A stretch of 57,428 nt of DNA from Roseovarius sp. UBA6167. GTDB taxonomy: Bacteria; Pseudomonadota; Alphaproteobacteria; Rhodobacterales; Rhodobacteraceae. The translations under genes were made by a program, and so were the position numbers. The notes beneath the pieces are model-generated. The model made no database searches. It was not told the DNA's origin and worked only from the letters and a program-made list of their open reading frames with translations. This document shows positions 1 to 7,705 of the stretch, one piece after another; positions within the stretch are counted from its first letter, which is position 1, and the number at the start of each line of letters is the position of its first letter. The stretch spans positions 1 to 57,428 of the forward strand of contig DIUD01000011.1 in the NCBI GenBank assembly GCA_002428225.1, read 5' to 3'.

Positions 1-95
1 CCGCGCATCCTGCACAGACCAACGAAGCGGATCTTGCGCTCGAGCAGTGTGCCGACGGAGGAGCGGTTGAACGACCCCGCGCCAGTTCCCGGCAC
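1..95 (-). pseudogene. IS30-family transposase remnant (runs off window start)
   Basis: Read on the minus strand, one open frame gives FNRSSVGTLLERKIRFVGL. This resembles the catalytic-core stretch of IS30-family transposases, where an 'N-R-S-(A/S)-V-G-T-L-V-E-R' segment precedes the 'T-R-F-V' strand. Residues before it do not keep the usual G-H-W-E-G-D motif, so the piece looks degraded, and it continues beyond base 1. No terminal repeat is visible. The identification is by memory of the family and rests on about 20 residues. Confidence 0.5.
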
Positions 96-321
96 ATCGT
101 GCTGGCCGGCCGACCCAGAAGCCGGCCGATCGCCCGTTGGCTGCTGCCGCGATCATGCTCGGCGAATATCACGCCCCGTTCCGCGCTCTGAGGTGCAGTG
201 CCCCCCGCCTCGGCCCCTGTCACATCTCTCGCAGCCATGTGATTTGCCGCCGCAGGACGGCGCGATTAGCAAAATGCGACGGTCAATCCGCAACCGATGC
301 AATACCGACGAGGAAAAACCG
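96..321. other. Gene-poor leader between IS30 scrap and DoxX-like gene
   Basis: This stretch has no frame with recognisable protein. It probably holds the promoter of the DoxX-like gene, but I cannot point to a convincing -35/-10 pair. Confidence 0.4.
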
Positions 322-786
322 ATGGACGGACGCCCCTGCCTCTCCCCGCGGGACCGGCTCGACGGTCTGGCGCTGCTGATCCTGCGGCTGGGGCTGGCGT
401 GGTTCATGTTCCTCTGGGCCGCGCACAAGATCATCACGCCGGAACAATACCAAAGCCTCGCACGATATATAGACGGGGTCGATGTGAGCCTCGGCCAGGT
501 CTATGCCATGGGCGCCGTGCAGATCGCGCTTTGCGCGCTCGTGGCTATTGGGGCGCTACGATATTTCAGCTACGGCAGCTTGCTCCTGATGCATTTCTTT
601 ACTGTTTCCCGCCGCTGGGAAGGGTTTTTCGATCCCTTCGCGCTCAACGATCGCGGCTTTCCGGTGAACCGCAATCAGGTGATCGACCTTGCGGTTCTGG
701 GGGCCTTCATCGCGCTTGTGCTGCTGATCCGGCATGACCATTTCAGCATCGGCGGCTGGCGCGGCCGGGGGCGGTGGTGGATGTGA
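322..786 (+). CDS. DoxX-like small integral membrane protein
   Basis: A 154-residue protein with about four hydrophobic segments (near residues 14-34, 55-75, 80-98 and 125-143). The first helix carries 'LILRLGLAWFMFLWAAHKI', typical of DoxX/DoxD-like membrane proteins of unknown transport or redox role. The frame is open further upstream, but the ATG at 322 is chosen because GAGGA lies 7 bases before it at 310-314 and the upstream residues look like shadow translation. It stands alone between the IS30 remnant and tRNA-Gly. Function is not predictable beyond membrane location. Confidence 0.65.
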   Translation: MDGRPCLSPRDRLDGLALLILRLGLAWFMFLWAAHKIITPEQYQSLARYIDGVDVSLGQVYAMGAVQIALCALVAIGALRYFSYGSLLLMHFFTVSRRWEGFFDPFALNDRGFPVNRNQVIDLAVLGAFIALVLLIRHDHFSIGGWRGRGRWWM

Positions 787-918
787 ATATCTGACCGAAT
801 TGATGGCGCCGCCCCGGCGGAAAGAAGCTGCGGCGCAGAGCATCACACAGCAGCCTTGACGCGGGTGCCAGGGGCCGACGACCCCGAAACCATACCGCGC
901 AAAAGCCACGAATCCGCA

Positions 919-947
919 TTGCGTCAGGCCGCGCGTGGCGCTATTGA
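919..947 (+). promoter_or_regulatory. Sigma70-type promoter of tRNA-Gly
   Basis: TTGCGT at 919-924 and TATTGA at 942-947 are separated by exactly 17 bases. A start near 954 would fall just before the tRNA 5' end at 958. Predicted by eye. Confidence 0.55.
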
Positions 948-957
948 GGCAGTCAAA

Positions 958-1031
958 GCGGGTATGGTGTAGTGGTAGCGCGCCGGCTTCCCAAGCCTGA
1001 AGTGCGGGTTCGATTCCCGCTACCCGCTCCA
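958..1031 (+). tRNA. tRNA-Gly (anticodon CCC)
   Basis: A full cloverleaf of 74 bases including encoded CCA. The acceptor arm GCGGGTA (958-964) pairs with TACCCGC (1021-1027), then discriminator T and CCA. The D arm is 967-981 with loop AGTGGTA. The anticodon loop TTCCCAA (988-994) holds CCC at 990-992. The T arm GCGGG/CCCGC has loop TTCGATT. The anticodon stem has one C-T mismatch (984 with 998). It reads the GGG codon. Confidence 0.95.
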
Positions 1032-1210
1032 GAATTTCCGGACATCGCTGTCCTCTGCCGTCCTGCTCCGCCGAGCGTTCCGCGATCCGGGCGCGAAGGC
1101 CACAGTTGCGGATTTTCGGCGTCCACTCACCGCGTTTTGATTTTCGCTTCCGGGCGCTGACCGCTTTAATCATGGTCAAGGACGTTACAGAACCTCAGGA
1201 GGCCAACACA

Positions 1211-1777
1211 ATGATTCGCCGTCGTTCCTTGCTCATCACCGGCCTCGCCGCGCTCGCTGCGCCGTCACTGATCGCGGTCCGGGCCAATGCCTTTGCGCTC
1301 GATCCCAGGTTCGTGCCGCAGGATGTGCGCTTTACCGAGGTCTACGGGCCGGGGCATCTTGTCGTCGTGCCGCGCGCGCATTTCCTCTATTTCGTCACCG
1401 CCCCCGGCGAGGCGCGCCGCTATGGCGTGGGCGTAGGGCGCGCGGGGCTGGAATTCAACGGCACCGCCGTCATCGGCGCCAAGAAGAAATGGCCGACATG
1501 GCGGCCCACCGACGAGATGATCGCCCGCGACCCCCGCGCTTATGCCAGGTTCATCGACAATGAATATGTGCAGCCCGGCGGGCCCGACAATCCGCTCGGC
1601 TCGCGGGCGCTCTATCTGTTCCAGAACGGGCGCGACACCTATTATCGCATCCACGGCACGAACGAGCCGCAATCCATCGGGCGCTCGGTTTCCAACGGCT
1701 GTATCCGCATGATCAACGAGCATGTGCAGGAGCTTTACGAGCGCGTTCCGGTCGGCACCGTCGTTACGGTGCTCTGA
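1211..1777 (+). CDS. L,D-transpeptidase (YkuD family)
   Basis: A 188-residue secreted protein that probably makes or remodels L,D-crosslinks or lipoprotein attachments in peptidoglycan. The N-terminus 'MIRRRSLLITGLAALAAPSL' is a signal peptide with consecutive arginines, possibly Tat-type, ending near A-N-A at 25. The C-terminal half is the YkuD domain. It has the catalytic histidine in 'YRIHGTNEP' and the nucleophile cysteine in 'SVSNGCIRM' at about residue 167. ATG 1211 is chosen over the longer open frame because of AGGAGG at 1197-1203. Many alphaproteobacteria carry several paralogues; which one this is cannot be told. Confidence 0.88.
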   Translation: MIRRRSLLITGLAALAAPSLIAVRANAFALDPRFVPQDVRFTEVYGPGHLVVVPRAHFLYFVTAPGEARRYGVGVGRAGLEFNGTAVIGAKKKWPTWRPTDEMIARDPRAYARFIDNEYVQPGGPDNPLGSRALYLFQNGRDTYYRIHGTNEPQSIGRSVSNGCIRMINEHVQELYERVPVGTVVTVL

Positions 1778-1803
1778 TCGGGTGCCGCTGCGCACAATAT
1801 CCC

Positions 1804-1832
1804 TTGCGTTTCGCGCCCGGCTGCCCCATAAT
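1804..1832 (+). promoter_or_regulatory. Promoter of cold-shock gene
   Basis: TTGCGT at 1804-1809 and CATAAT at 1827-1832 with 17-base spacing. A start near 1839 would leave a 5' leader of about 114 bases before the csp ATG, the long leader length known for cold-shock mRNAs. The leader sequence itself was not folded here. Confidence 0.55.
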
Positions 1833-1952
1833 ACATTCGCTAACGTTAAAGCTATCGACTCTCTGTCCTCCTACGGCTCAGTCACTCGATCTAACTTGAC
1901 GGGCCGGGCTGCCGCACTTACGCGGGCAGCAAATCTAGAGGAGTTCAGAGCA

Positions 1953-2159
1953 ATGGCATCTGGCACCGTAAAATGGTTCAACACCACCAAGGGCTTCGGC
2001 TTTATCGCGCCTGATGGCGGCGGCAAGGACGTTTTCGTTCACATCTCCGCAGTCGAGCGCGCCGGCCTCACCGGCCTCGCCGACAATCAGAAGGTGAATT
2101 TCGACATCGAAGCAGGCCGCGATGGCCGCCAGTCGGCAAGCAACCTGACGCTGGCCTGA
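1953..2159 (+). CDS. Cold-shock protein, CspA family
   Basis: A 68-residue single-CSD protein, the usual length for CspA paralogues. It begins 'MASGTVKWFNTTKGFGFIAP', containing RNP1 (KGFGFI), followed by RNP2 (DVFVHIS). These residues bind single-stranded RNA or DNA. GAGGAG at 1938-1943 sets the ATG at 1953 rather than the longer open frame. It is monocistronic, with its own predicted promoter and a terminator pair after the stop. Role: RNA chaperone; whether it is cold-induced cannot be read from the sequence beyond the long leader. Confidence 0.95.
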   Translation: MASGTVKWFNTTKGFGFIAPDGGGKDVFVHISAVERAGLTGLADNQKVNFDIEAGRDGRQSASNLTLA

Positions 2160-2183
2160 GTTTCGATCTGACATGCCGGATGC

Positions 2184-2247
2184 GGGCCCCTTGCGGGGCC
2201 CCTCAGACTTCTGACAAAGTCCTCGCCTTTGGCGGGGACTTTTGTTT
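2184..2247 (+). terminator. Double terminator after csp gene
   Basis: Two stem-loops follow the csp stop. The first is GGGCCCC-TTGC-GGGGCCC at 2184-2201. The second pairs AGTCCTCGCC (2218-2227) with GGCGGGGACT (2231-2240) around a TTT loop and runs into TTTTGTTT, a classical rho-independent signal. The second stem ends right where the IS1182-type fragment begins. Confidence 0.8.
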
Positions 2248-2256
2248 CAATGGGTC

Positions 2257-2516
2257 ATGTTGAAGAAATCGTCCCCCATTCAGACCGAACTCGAGATGGG
2301 GACACTCGAGAGCCTGCTCCCGGCCGATCATCTTTTGCGCAAGGTTGAAGCGGCGATTGATTTCCGCTTCATCCGTGATCTGACCGAGGGGCTGTACTGC
2401 CCCGACAACGGTCGCCCCCCGATCCCGTCCGAGGTGCTCTTCAAGGCGCTGTTCATCGGCTATCTGTTCGGTATCCGGTCCGAGCGGGAACTGATGCGCG
2501 AGATCGAAGTGAACCA
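2257..2516 (+). pseudogene. IS1182-type transposase, N-terminal fragment
   Basis: About 86 residues match the N-terminal DUF772 region of IS1182/IS5-like transposases: 'ELEMGTLESLLPADHLLRKV', then 'GRPPIPSEVLFKALFIGYLF' and 'GIRSERELMREIEVN'. Homology stops at about 2514, and the frame then reads unrelated residues to a stop at 2589. The DDE catalytic core is absent, so it is inactive. It breaks at a hairpin (2517-2536) just before an IS630-type element. Confidence 0.75.
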
Positions 2517-2536
2517 CTACCGGCTGACGCCGGTAG
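2517..2536. repeat. Perfect 8-bp hairpin at transposon junction
   Basis: CTACCGGC (2517-2524) pairs with GCCGGTAG (2529-2536) around TGAC. It lies between the end of the IS1182 fragment and the TA-flanked IS630 element. It may be a terminal repeat relic. Confidence 0.4.
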
Positions 2537-2547
2537 CATCGCGTTTA

Positions 2548-2886
2548 GAGCGTGTCGCGTTTAATCGGTTCTGTATCCTGCGGCTTTGAAGAAGTTGTCG
2601 CATTCCTCGTCGGTGAAGAGGTCGCAGACGTGACCAACTGTCTGCCATAGCTGGTCATATGTTCGCGCCGCCGCTTTTCTGATGAGCGCCTTGAGCTTCG
2701 AGAAGGCCATCTCGATCGGGTTCAGATCGGGGCTGTAGGGGTTGGAGGGATCAGAAAAGGCCCCGGTGAGACAGCGATGATTGCCGCTCAGTGAACGAGC
2801 AACACCAGCTATGAAGAAGCAGGTGGACGCCAGTTCCTACACCACTTCCCGGGACACTACCGAATCCGATCAAGACCGACATGCTC
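2548..2886 (-). mobile_element. Internally deleted IS630-family element with both ends
   Basis: The left end at 2548-2573 and the reverse complement of the right end at 2861-2886 match at 18 of 26 positions, both starting GAGC. Each is flanked by the dinucleotide TA (2546-2547 and 2887-2888), the known IS630/Tc1 target duplication. The 339-bp body keeps only the C-terminal transposase codons next to the left end. The rest of the gene is deleted and the interior 2761-2860 is unrecognised. This is the architecture of a non-autonomous MITE-like derivative. Confidence 0.65.
2561..2760 (-). pseudogene. IS630-family transposase, C-terminal remnant
   Basis: On the minus strand an open frame ending in TAA at 2561 reads 'NPYSPDLNPIEMAFSKLKAL', then 'YDQLWQTVGHVCDLFTDEEC' and 'NFFKAAGY'. 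The D-L-N-P-I-E block holds the last catalytic acidic residue of the IS630 DDE domain. The first two catalytic aspartates and the DNA-binding domain are missing. It lies inside the deleted IS630 element. Confidence 0.82.
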
Positions 2887-2931
2887 TAGCGCGAAAGCGG
2901 GGACCTCGTCGGGCTGTGCCCGGGTCGCGGG

Positions 2932-2954
2932 ATCCTCGGGTCAGGCCCGAGGAT
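2932..2954. repeat. Intergenic palindrome of the 'CTCGGG..CCCGAG' type
   Basis: ATCCTCGGG (2932-2940) pairs with CCCGAGGAT (2946-2954) around TCAGG. Very similar palindromes are, to my knowledge, scattered in intergenic regions of many alphaproteobacteria. It lies just after the yggS stop (yggS is on the minus strand) and could also fold as an RNA end. Confidence 0.5.
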
Positions 2955-2979
2955 GACGAAGGCACCGCGCTGCCGGGCC

Positions 2980-3633
2980 TCACTCATGGGCCCGCTCGCC
3001 GAAGATGGCCGAGCCGACCCTCACATGCGTCGCGCCCTGGGCGATGGCGCGCTCGAAATCTTCGCTCATGCCCATCGAGAGGCCCGACAGCCCGTTGCGC
3101 GCCGCGAGTTTCGCCAGAAGCGCGAAATGCAGGCTCGGCTCCTCGTCCACCGGCGGGATGCACATCAGGCCCCGAATCGGCAGGTCGAGCGCGCGGCAGT
3201 CGGCCACGAAGGCGTCGGTGTCGCCCGGTGCGATCCCGGCCTTCTGCGCCTCCTCGCCGGTATTCACCTGTATGAAGATATCGGGACAACCCCCGCGTTC
3301 CTGCGCCAGTCGCGCCAGCGTCTGCGCGAGTCTTGGCCTGTCAACCGAGTGAATCGCATCGAACATCGCCATGGCCTGCCGGGCCTTGTTGGTCTGCAAC
3401 GGGCCGATGAGATGCAGCGAAATCCCCTGATAACGCGCCTGAAACGGCGGCCAGCGGCGCGCCGCTTCCTGCACGCGGTTCTCGCCAAAGACGCGGTGGC
3501 CCGCGTCAAGCACGGCCGCGACCCGCGCCTCGGGCTGCATTTTCGAGACGGCAATCAATGTCACGCTACCCGGCGCGCGCCCTGCCGCGACCTCGGCCTG
3601 CCTGATCCGCGCGGTGATATCGCTCAGCCCCAC
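2980..3633 (-). CDS. YggS/PLPBP family PLP homeostasis protein
   Basis: A 217-residue fold-type III PLP-binding protein without catalytic activity, known to buffer pyridoxal phosphate and amino-acid balance. Family marks seen: the PLP lysine in 'TLIAVSKMQP' (about residue 28), 'FGENRVQE', 'HLIGPLQTNKAR', the 'S-M-G-M-S-x-D' block, and the closing 'VRVGSAIFGER' phosphate-binding segment. GTG at 3633 is chosen because AAGGAG lies 8 bases upstream and the residues before it look random. The gene is divergent from the DUF3576 lipoprotein gene. Confidence 0.9.
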   Translation of the reverse strand: MGLSDITARIRQAEVAAGRAPGSVTLIAVSKMQPEARVAAVLDAGHRVFGENRVQEAARRWPPFQARYQGISLHLIGPLQTNKARQAMAMFDAIHSVDRPRLAQTLARLAQERGGCPDIFIQVNTGEEAQKAGIAPGDTDAFVADCRALDLPIRGLMCIPPVDEEPSLHFALLAKLAARNGLSGLSMGMSEDFERAIAQGATHVRVGSAIFGERAHE

Positions 3634-3753
3634 TCTCCCGCTCCTTCTTCTTTCGGATCCTGTCGCCTGAGTGCCACGCGCGGCGGGACACATGCAAGGC
3701 CACGCGCATCGGGCTTGCCCCGGTTGCGCAGCTTGGATAGTAGAGTGGAAACA

Positions 3754-4248
3754 ATGCCGGACGGTGTCATGATCCACTCGCGCCTCAAGCTCTTCGTTCT
3801 GACCATGGCCTGCCTCGCCGCGCTCGCCGGGTGCAGCGCCTTTCGGAACGCCAAGCTCGATCCCGAGGCGTATCGCGTCAAGAGCGGGCGCGAAGCGCAA
3901 CCCGACCCGGCCGACGGGTCCCTGCTCGATGCGTTCCGCGGGGGGCGGGAGACGGTCAAGGTCAACCGGTTCCTCTGGACCGCCACGCTCGACGTGCTCA
4001 ACTTCCTGCCGATCGAGGCCGCCGATCCGTTTACCGGCGTGATCTCCACGGGCTACGGCGTTCCCCCCGGCGGTGGTCAGGCCTATCGCGCGACCGTGCT
4101 TATCAGCGATCCGGCGCTCGACGCGCGCTCGCTCAGGGTGGCGCTCCAGACGCAGCGTGGCCCTGTTGATGCCGCGACAACGCGCGCTGTCGAGGACGCG
4201 ATCCTCAATCGTGCGCGCCAATTGCGGATTCAGGCAGCCGGGTTCTGA
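3754..4248 (+). CDS. DUF3576 lipoprotein
   Basis: A 164-residue exported lipoprotein. The N-terminal hydrophobic segment ends in lipobox L-A-G-C at about residue 27. The body ('NRFLWTATLDVLNFLPIEAA', 'DPFTGVISTGYG', 'ATVLISDPALDARSLRVALQ') matches the alphaproteobacterial DUF3576 family, whose function is unknown. The longer open frame upstream overlaps yggS antisense and is rejected. ATG 3769 is an alternative in-frame start. Probably anchored in the outer membrane. Confidence 0.82.
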   Translation: MPDGVMIHSRLKLFVLTMACLAALAGCSAFRNAKLDPEAYRVKSGREAQPDPADGSLLDAFRGGRETVKVNRFLWTATLDVLNFLPIEAADPFTGVISTGYGVPPGGGQAYRATVLISDPALDARSLRVALQTQRGPVDAATTRAVEDAILNRARQLRIQAAGF

Positions 4249-4358
4249 TATCCGGCCCCGGCACCGAAAGGGCGCCTCACTCTCTCTCGCTTGCGAATCG
4301 GGTGGTTTCGCGGCAGGCCTCCCGCGGAGCGCACCACCGGTTCATGGGGCGTTGTTGA

Positions 4359-5012
4359 TTATCCGGGATCAACCATATCGCCGCTCAGCCGCACATCGGG
4401 CGCGGCCTTGGCGCTCTCGAGATAGCCTCGATAGACGACCTGCGCATATCTTCCGTCCATGATCAGCGGATTCGACTGCACGAAACCGCTCACTTCGGTG
4501 ACGGTGCGACGGTTGCGCCGTTCACGACCCTGCGTCACGACCAGCGGTTGCGTGTCACCAAAGGAGGCGACCGCCTCGAGCCGCGAGCGGCTGATGCCCT
4601 GACTGATGAGGAAATCGACAACCGCCCGCGCCCGGCGCAGCCCGAGCGCCTTGTTGTAGGCGGGCGACCCGACCGCGTCGGTATGGCCATAGACGCGAAA
4701 GCGCACCTCGGGGAATTGCCTGATCCAGCGAGCCTGTTCACGCAGCGTGTCGCGTGCACCTGCGTCCAGAGCGGCGGAATCAAAGGCAAAATTGACAGTG
4801 CTTGTCACCTCGTTGGAAAACCTGTCGGCAAGATCGAGGACGTAGCCGCGCTCACCCGTCATCACGAGGTGGTTGTTCATGGTCGCCTGGCCGAAACTGC
4901 CGTTATCGGCAAGCCCGCCCGCCTCTCCGAAATATGAGCGATAGACTTCGCTGTCAGGCGAGGTGCAGGCAACCGTGGCGATTAGGCCGGTGATCGCGAG
5001 ACAGTGCTTCAT
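4359..5012 (-). CDS. OmpA-family protein of Flp/Tad pilus locus
   Basis: A 217-residue envelope protein with an N-terminal signal (a cysteine at residue 16 after T-V-A could be a weak lipobox) and a C-terminal OmpA domain at about 75-175. The domain holds 'VNFAFDSAALDAGA', 'VYGHTDAVGSPAYNKALGLR' and 'ERRNRRT', the peptidoglycan-binding residues. It starts 13 bases after the cpaC stop in the same operon, the place where Rhodobacteraceae tad loci usually carry an OmpA-like gene. It probably anchors the CpaC secretin to peptidoglycan. It is the last gene of the operon visible here. Confidence 0.85.
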   Translation of the reverse strand: MKHCLAITGLIATVACTSPDSEVYRSYFGEAGGLADNGSFGQATMNNHLVMTGERGYVLDLADRFSNEVTSTVNFAFDSAALDAGARDTLREQARWIRQFPEVRFRVYGHTDAVGSPAYNKALGLRRARAVVDFLISQGISRSRLEAVASFGDTQPLVVTQGRERRNRRTVTEVSGFVQSNPLIMDGRYAQVVYRGYLESAKAAPDVRLSGDMVDPG

Positions 5013-5025
5013 CAGACCCCCCCGA

Positions 5026-6447
5026 TCATTCCATCACATAACCGTAGGAACCCGTGAAATCCTGACGGGCCACTTCTCCGGCGGCCCCTCTGGTGGGGAC
5101 GCCCTTGGCGACGCGCCCTCTGAGGAAAAGATCGGCCTCGGAGGGCAGGCGTATGCGATCCGTCGGCAGCGCGAGCGCCTCGCCCCGCGCAGGCGAGACC
5201 AGATGCGCCGAGACGATGATCACCAACTCGCTCTGGTTGCGCTGAAAATCGGCGCTGCGAAAGAGCGCGCCAAGAACCGGAATGTCACCCAGCCAGGGCA
5301 CCTGCGCGTTATTATCCGAGAAGTCATCCTGCAAAAGTCCGGCAATGGCAAAGCTCTCGCCATCGCGCATCGCGACCGTCGTCGAGGTGTCGCGCCGCCG
5401 GAAACCGGGCAGCGTCAGGCCGCCGGTTGTAATCGAATTCGACGGATCGACGGATGAGACGGCGGCGGCCAGTTCCAGATTGATGATGCCGTCATCCACG
5501 ACGCGCGGCACGAATTTCAACTCGACCCCGAAGCGTTTGAATTCGACCGTAAGCGTATCGTTGTCCTGCGCCACCGGGATCGGGAATTCGCCGCCCGCCA
5601 GGAACGACGCCTCCTGTCCGGAGAGCGCGGTCAGGTTCGGCTCTGCGAGCGTGCGCACGACGCCTTTGGTCTCGAGCGCCTCGAGCAGGATGCCGATTTC
5701 GGTCGCGCCGATGTCGAAACCGATAAAGGCGGTGCCCGCCGCGGTCTGGCCGCCGATCGTGCCGGGCCCGACGATACCGCCGCCATTGGCGATCTGGCCG
5801 GTATCGAGCCGCGAGCCGGTGACGCCGATCCGGTCGCTGCCCGAGCGCGCATCGAGCGTGAGATTAGCAGAAAGCGCCTTGGACACGCTGCGCTGCATCT
5901 CGGCGAAGCGGACCTTGAACATGACCTGCTGCTTGCCAGAGACCGACATGAGGTTGGACACGCGCTCGGGTGCGTAGCGCTCGGCCAGATCGAGCGCGCG
6001 CTGCAGGCGCGCCGGGCTGGAGACGGTGCCCGAGAGCACGATGCCGTCATTGGCGGTGCGCACCTCGATACTTTCGCCAGGAAGGATCTGGCGGAGCCGC
6101 TCCTTGAACTCGGCCACATCGGTGCTCACATGCACGTCGATATTGGCGATCAACCGCCCGGTGCCATCGAAAAGCGTCAGCGTGGTGCGTCCGGGCGTCT
6201 TGCCCAGGACATAGATCGTGCGGTCCGAAAGCGTCGAGAAATCGGCGATTGCAGGGTTTGCGATACTCAACTCTGCGAAGGGCACATCGCTCTCGACCAC
6301 GATGGCGCGATTCATCGACACGTTGAGAATGCTTGCAGCGCCATTTTGCAACACGCGCACTGCCTCGGCCTGCGCAACCGCCGGGACGGTCATCGCCGCG
6401 ACAAGAAAAATGGCGACGGTTACGCCAATAAAATTCTTCAAGCTCAT
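5026..6447 (-). CDS. cpaC: Flp pilus secretin CpaC/RcpA
   Basis: A 473-residue outer-membrane secretin that forms the pore for the Flp pilus. Order: signal peptide (1-27), N-terminal pilus-assembly N domain ('NRAIVVESDVPFAELSIANP'), BON-like segment ('DGIVLSGTVSSPARLQRALD'), then the secretin domain from about residue 235. The secretin domain has 'VRTLAEPNLTALSGQEASFL' and 'GGEFPIPV', and ends with 'VPWLGDIPVLGALFRS' and 'ELVIIVSAHLV'. ATG 6447 is set by the strong signal peptide and GGAGG upstream. It lies between cpaB and the OmpA gene. Confidence 0.92.
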   Translation of the reverse strand: MSLKNFIGVTVAIFLVAAMTVPAVAQAEAVRVLQNGAASILNVSMNRAIVVESDVPFAELSIANPAIADFSTLSDRTIYVLGKTPGRTTLTLFDGTGRLIANIDVHVSTDVAEFKERLRQILPGESIEVRTANDGIVLSGTVSSPARLQRALDLAERYAPERVSNLMSVSGKQQVMFKVRFAEMQRSVSKALSANLTLDARSGSDRIGVTGSRLDTGQIANGGGIVGPGTIGGQTAAGTAFIGFDIGATEIGILLEALETKGVVRTLAEPNLTALSGQEASFLAGGEFPIPVAQDNDTLTVEFKRFGVELKFVPRVVDDGIINLELAAAVSSVDPSNSITTGGLTLPGFRRRDTSTTVAMRDGESFAIAGLLQDDFSDNNAQVPWLGDIPVLGALFRSADFQRNQSELVIIVSAHLVSPARGEALALPTDRIRLPSEADLFLRGRVAKGVPTRGAAGEVARQDFTGSYGYVME

Positions 6448-6648
6448 GTGACCTGCCCCTCCGATCACGCATTCATTCCGGATCTTTTGTCCGATTTCGG
6501 GGGAGGATGCGTGATTTTGGTGAATTTTGCAAGGAAACGATATGCCCCAACACCTTGTGAATGCCGAACATGACACGGGCGCCCGCAAACCGGCCCGCTG
6601 ACGCTATCGGCAGGCCGTTTTCGTGGCGATATTTGTGGCATTCCTGCA

Positions 6649-7518
6649 TCAGTTGGTGCATGGAATTTCGGTGATCACGACTTCGGAACCGCGCCGCGAG
6701 CGGATGACACAGCGCGCTTCCTCGTGCTCGGGTTCGGCCTGCACACGGGCCTGAATGCCCAGAAGACGGGTCTGATCGACCTCGATCACCTCGGCGATGC
6801 TGTTGTCAAGCACGCCCACGAGCGAGAGCGCGAGTCGTCCTGTGGCCTGAGCCTGGGCAAGCGCAGCGACCTGCTGCGGTGTCGCGGCGACGGTAACGGT
6901 GCGGGCAATCCTTGTTTCGGAGCGATCCAGATCGGCCACCTGATCGACCGCAACAAGCTGCATCTGGCTTTCGATGAGTTTGGTGACATCGCCGGTGGAA
7001 TCTCCTTCCGTGCGGAGATTCGTGCCGCCCACACGACCGGTCCAATAGACATCGACCATGTCACCGGGGCGCAAAAAGCCGGAAACGCCGCTGGCCGCGT
7101 CAACCTGGATGGCAAAGGCACGCATTCCGGGCGCAAGCCGCGTCGAGATACCGGCGGGTTCGCCGGGCCTGGTCACCTTGGATGCGAGAACGATCTCGTT
7201 CGCGCTCACGGCGCGCAGCACCTCGCGCGCACCACGGCCCGCCACGGGCGCCAGGGCGTCAATCCTGCTGTAGTGACCCTTGGGAACAGAGGTCCGGGGG
7301 AAGGCCACGACGCGAAGCGCCTCTTCGCCGATCCTCTCGCCGTATGCCAGATCCCGCGCGGCGACGACGACATCGACCATCTCGACCTGCGGGCCGCGCT
7401 GCTGACGCTCCAGCGCCAGTTGGTGTTGATATTGGGCGATGTAATTTCTCGCCATATAGGTCGCAAAGCCTGCAAGGCCGATACCGACGATCAGAACGAG
7501 ACCGAATATCAGGCGCAT
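6649..7518 (-). CDS. cpaB: Flp pilus assembly protein CpaB/RcpC
   Basis: A 289-residue protein with an N-terminal membrane anchor ('FGLVLIVGIGLAGFATYMA') and a SAF/AFP-like beta-clip domain at about 48-115 ('VDVVVAARDLAYGERIGEEA'). This is followed by the RcpC/CpaB domain ('FLRPGDMVDVYW'). It is periplasmic and assists secretin assembly in Tad pili. It lies 187 bases after flp with stem-loops between, and 201 bases before cpaC. The 201-base gap holds no convincing gene. Confidence 0.9.
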   Translation of the reverse strand: MRLIFGLVLIVGIGLAGFATYMARNYIAQYQHQLALERQQRGPQVEMVDVVVAARDLAYGERIGEEALRVVAFPRTSVPKGHYSRIDALAPVAGRGAREVLRAVSANEIVLASKVTRPGEPAGISTRLAPGMRAFAIQVDAASGVSGFLRPGDMVDVYWTGRVGGTNLRTEGDSTGDVTKLIESQMQLVAVDQVADLDRSETRIARTVTVAATPQQVAALAQAQATGRLALSLVGVLDNSIAEVIEVDQTRLLGIQARVQAEPEHEEARCVIRSRRGSEVVITEIPCTN

Positions 7519-7597
7519 GGGGCCTTATCCTTTTCAATTCCTGACCGCCCCGATCGGTTCTGGATGGCTGCGCGGGCATTGTGTCGGGATCGGGGAC

Positions 7598-7622
7598 ACG
7601 CATCGTCATTTGCGAGATGCGT
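7598..7622. repeat. 7-bp stem-loop between flp and cpaB
   Basis: ACGCATC (7598-7604) pairs with GATGCGT (7616-7622) around an 11-base loop. It is the second of two stems downstream of flp. Confidence 0.4.
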
Positions 7623-7634
7623 CATGACAATTTG

Positions 7635-7671
7635 AAACGGTCGCAGATACCGGATGTGCCCGCGACCGTTT
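7635..7671 (-). terminator. Stem-loop after flp pilin gene
   Basis: A perfect 10-bp stem AAACGGTCGC (7635-7644) with GCGACCGTTT (7662-7671), 17-base loop. It lies 34 bases past the flp stop in the minus direction. Its A-start/T-end composition could terminate or process the message so that the pilin is made in excess over cpaB-cpaC. There is no long T run, so it may be a partial terminator or an mRNA stabiliser. Confidence 0.5.
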
Positions 7672-7705
7672 GTGACCTTGCCCACCGGACAGGCCGGCGC
7701 GGTTC

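Noticed and set aside
2781..3275. 164-residue plus-strand ORF over yggS
   Set aside because: It is antisense to a clear yggS and starts inside the IS630 remnant.
6473..6661. 62-residue minus-strand ORF between cpaB and cpaC
   Set aside because: It overlaps the cpaB end, has no ribosome site or family, and reads as leader sequence.
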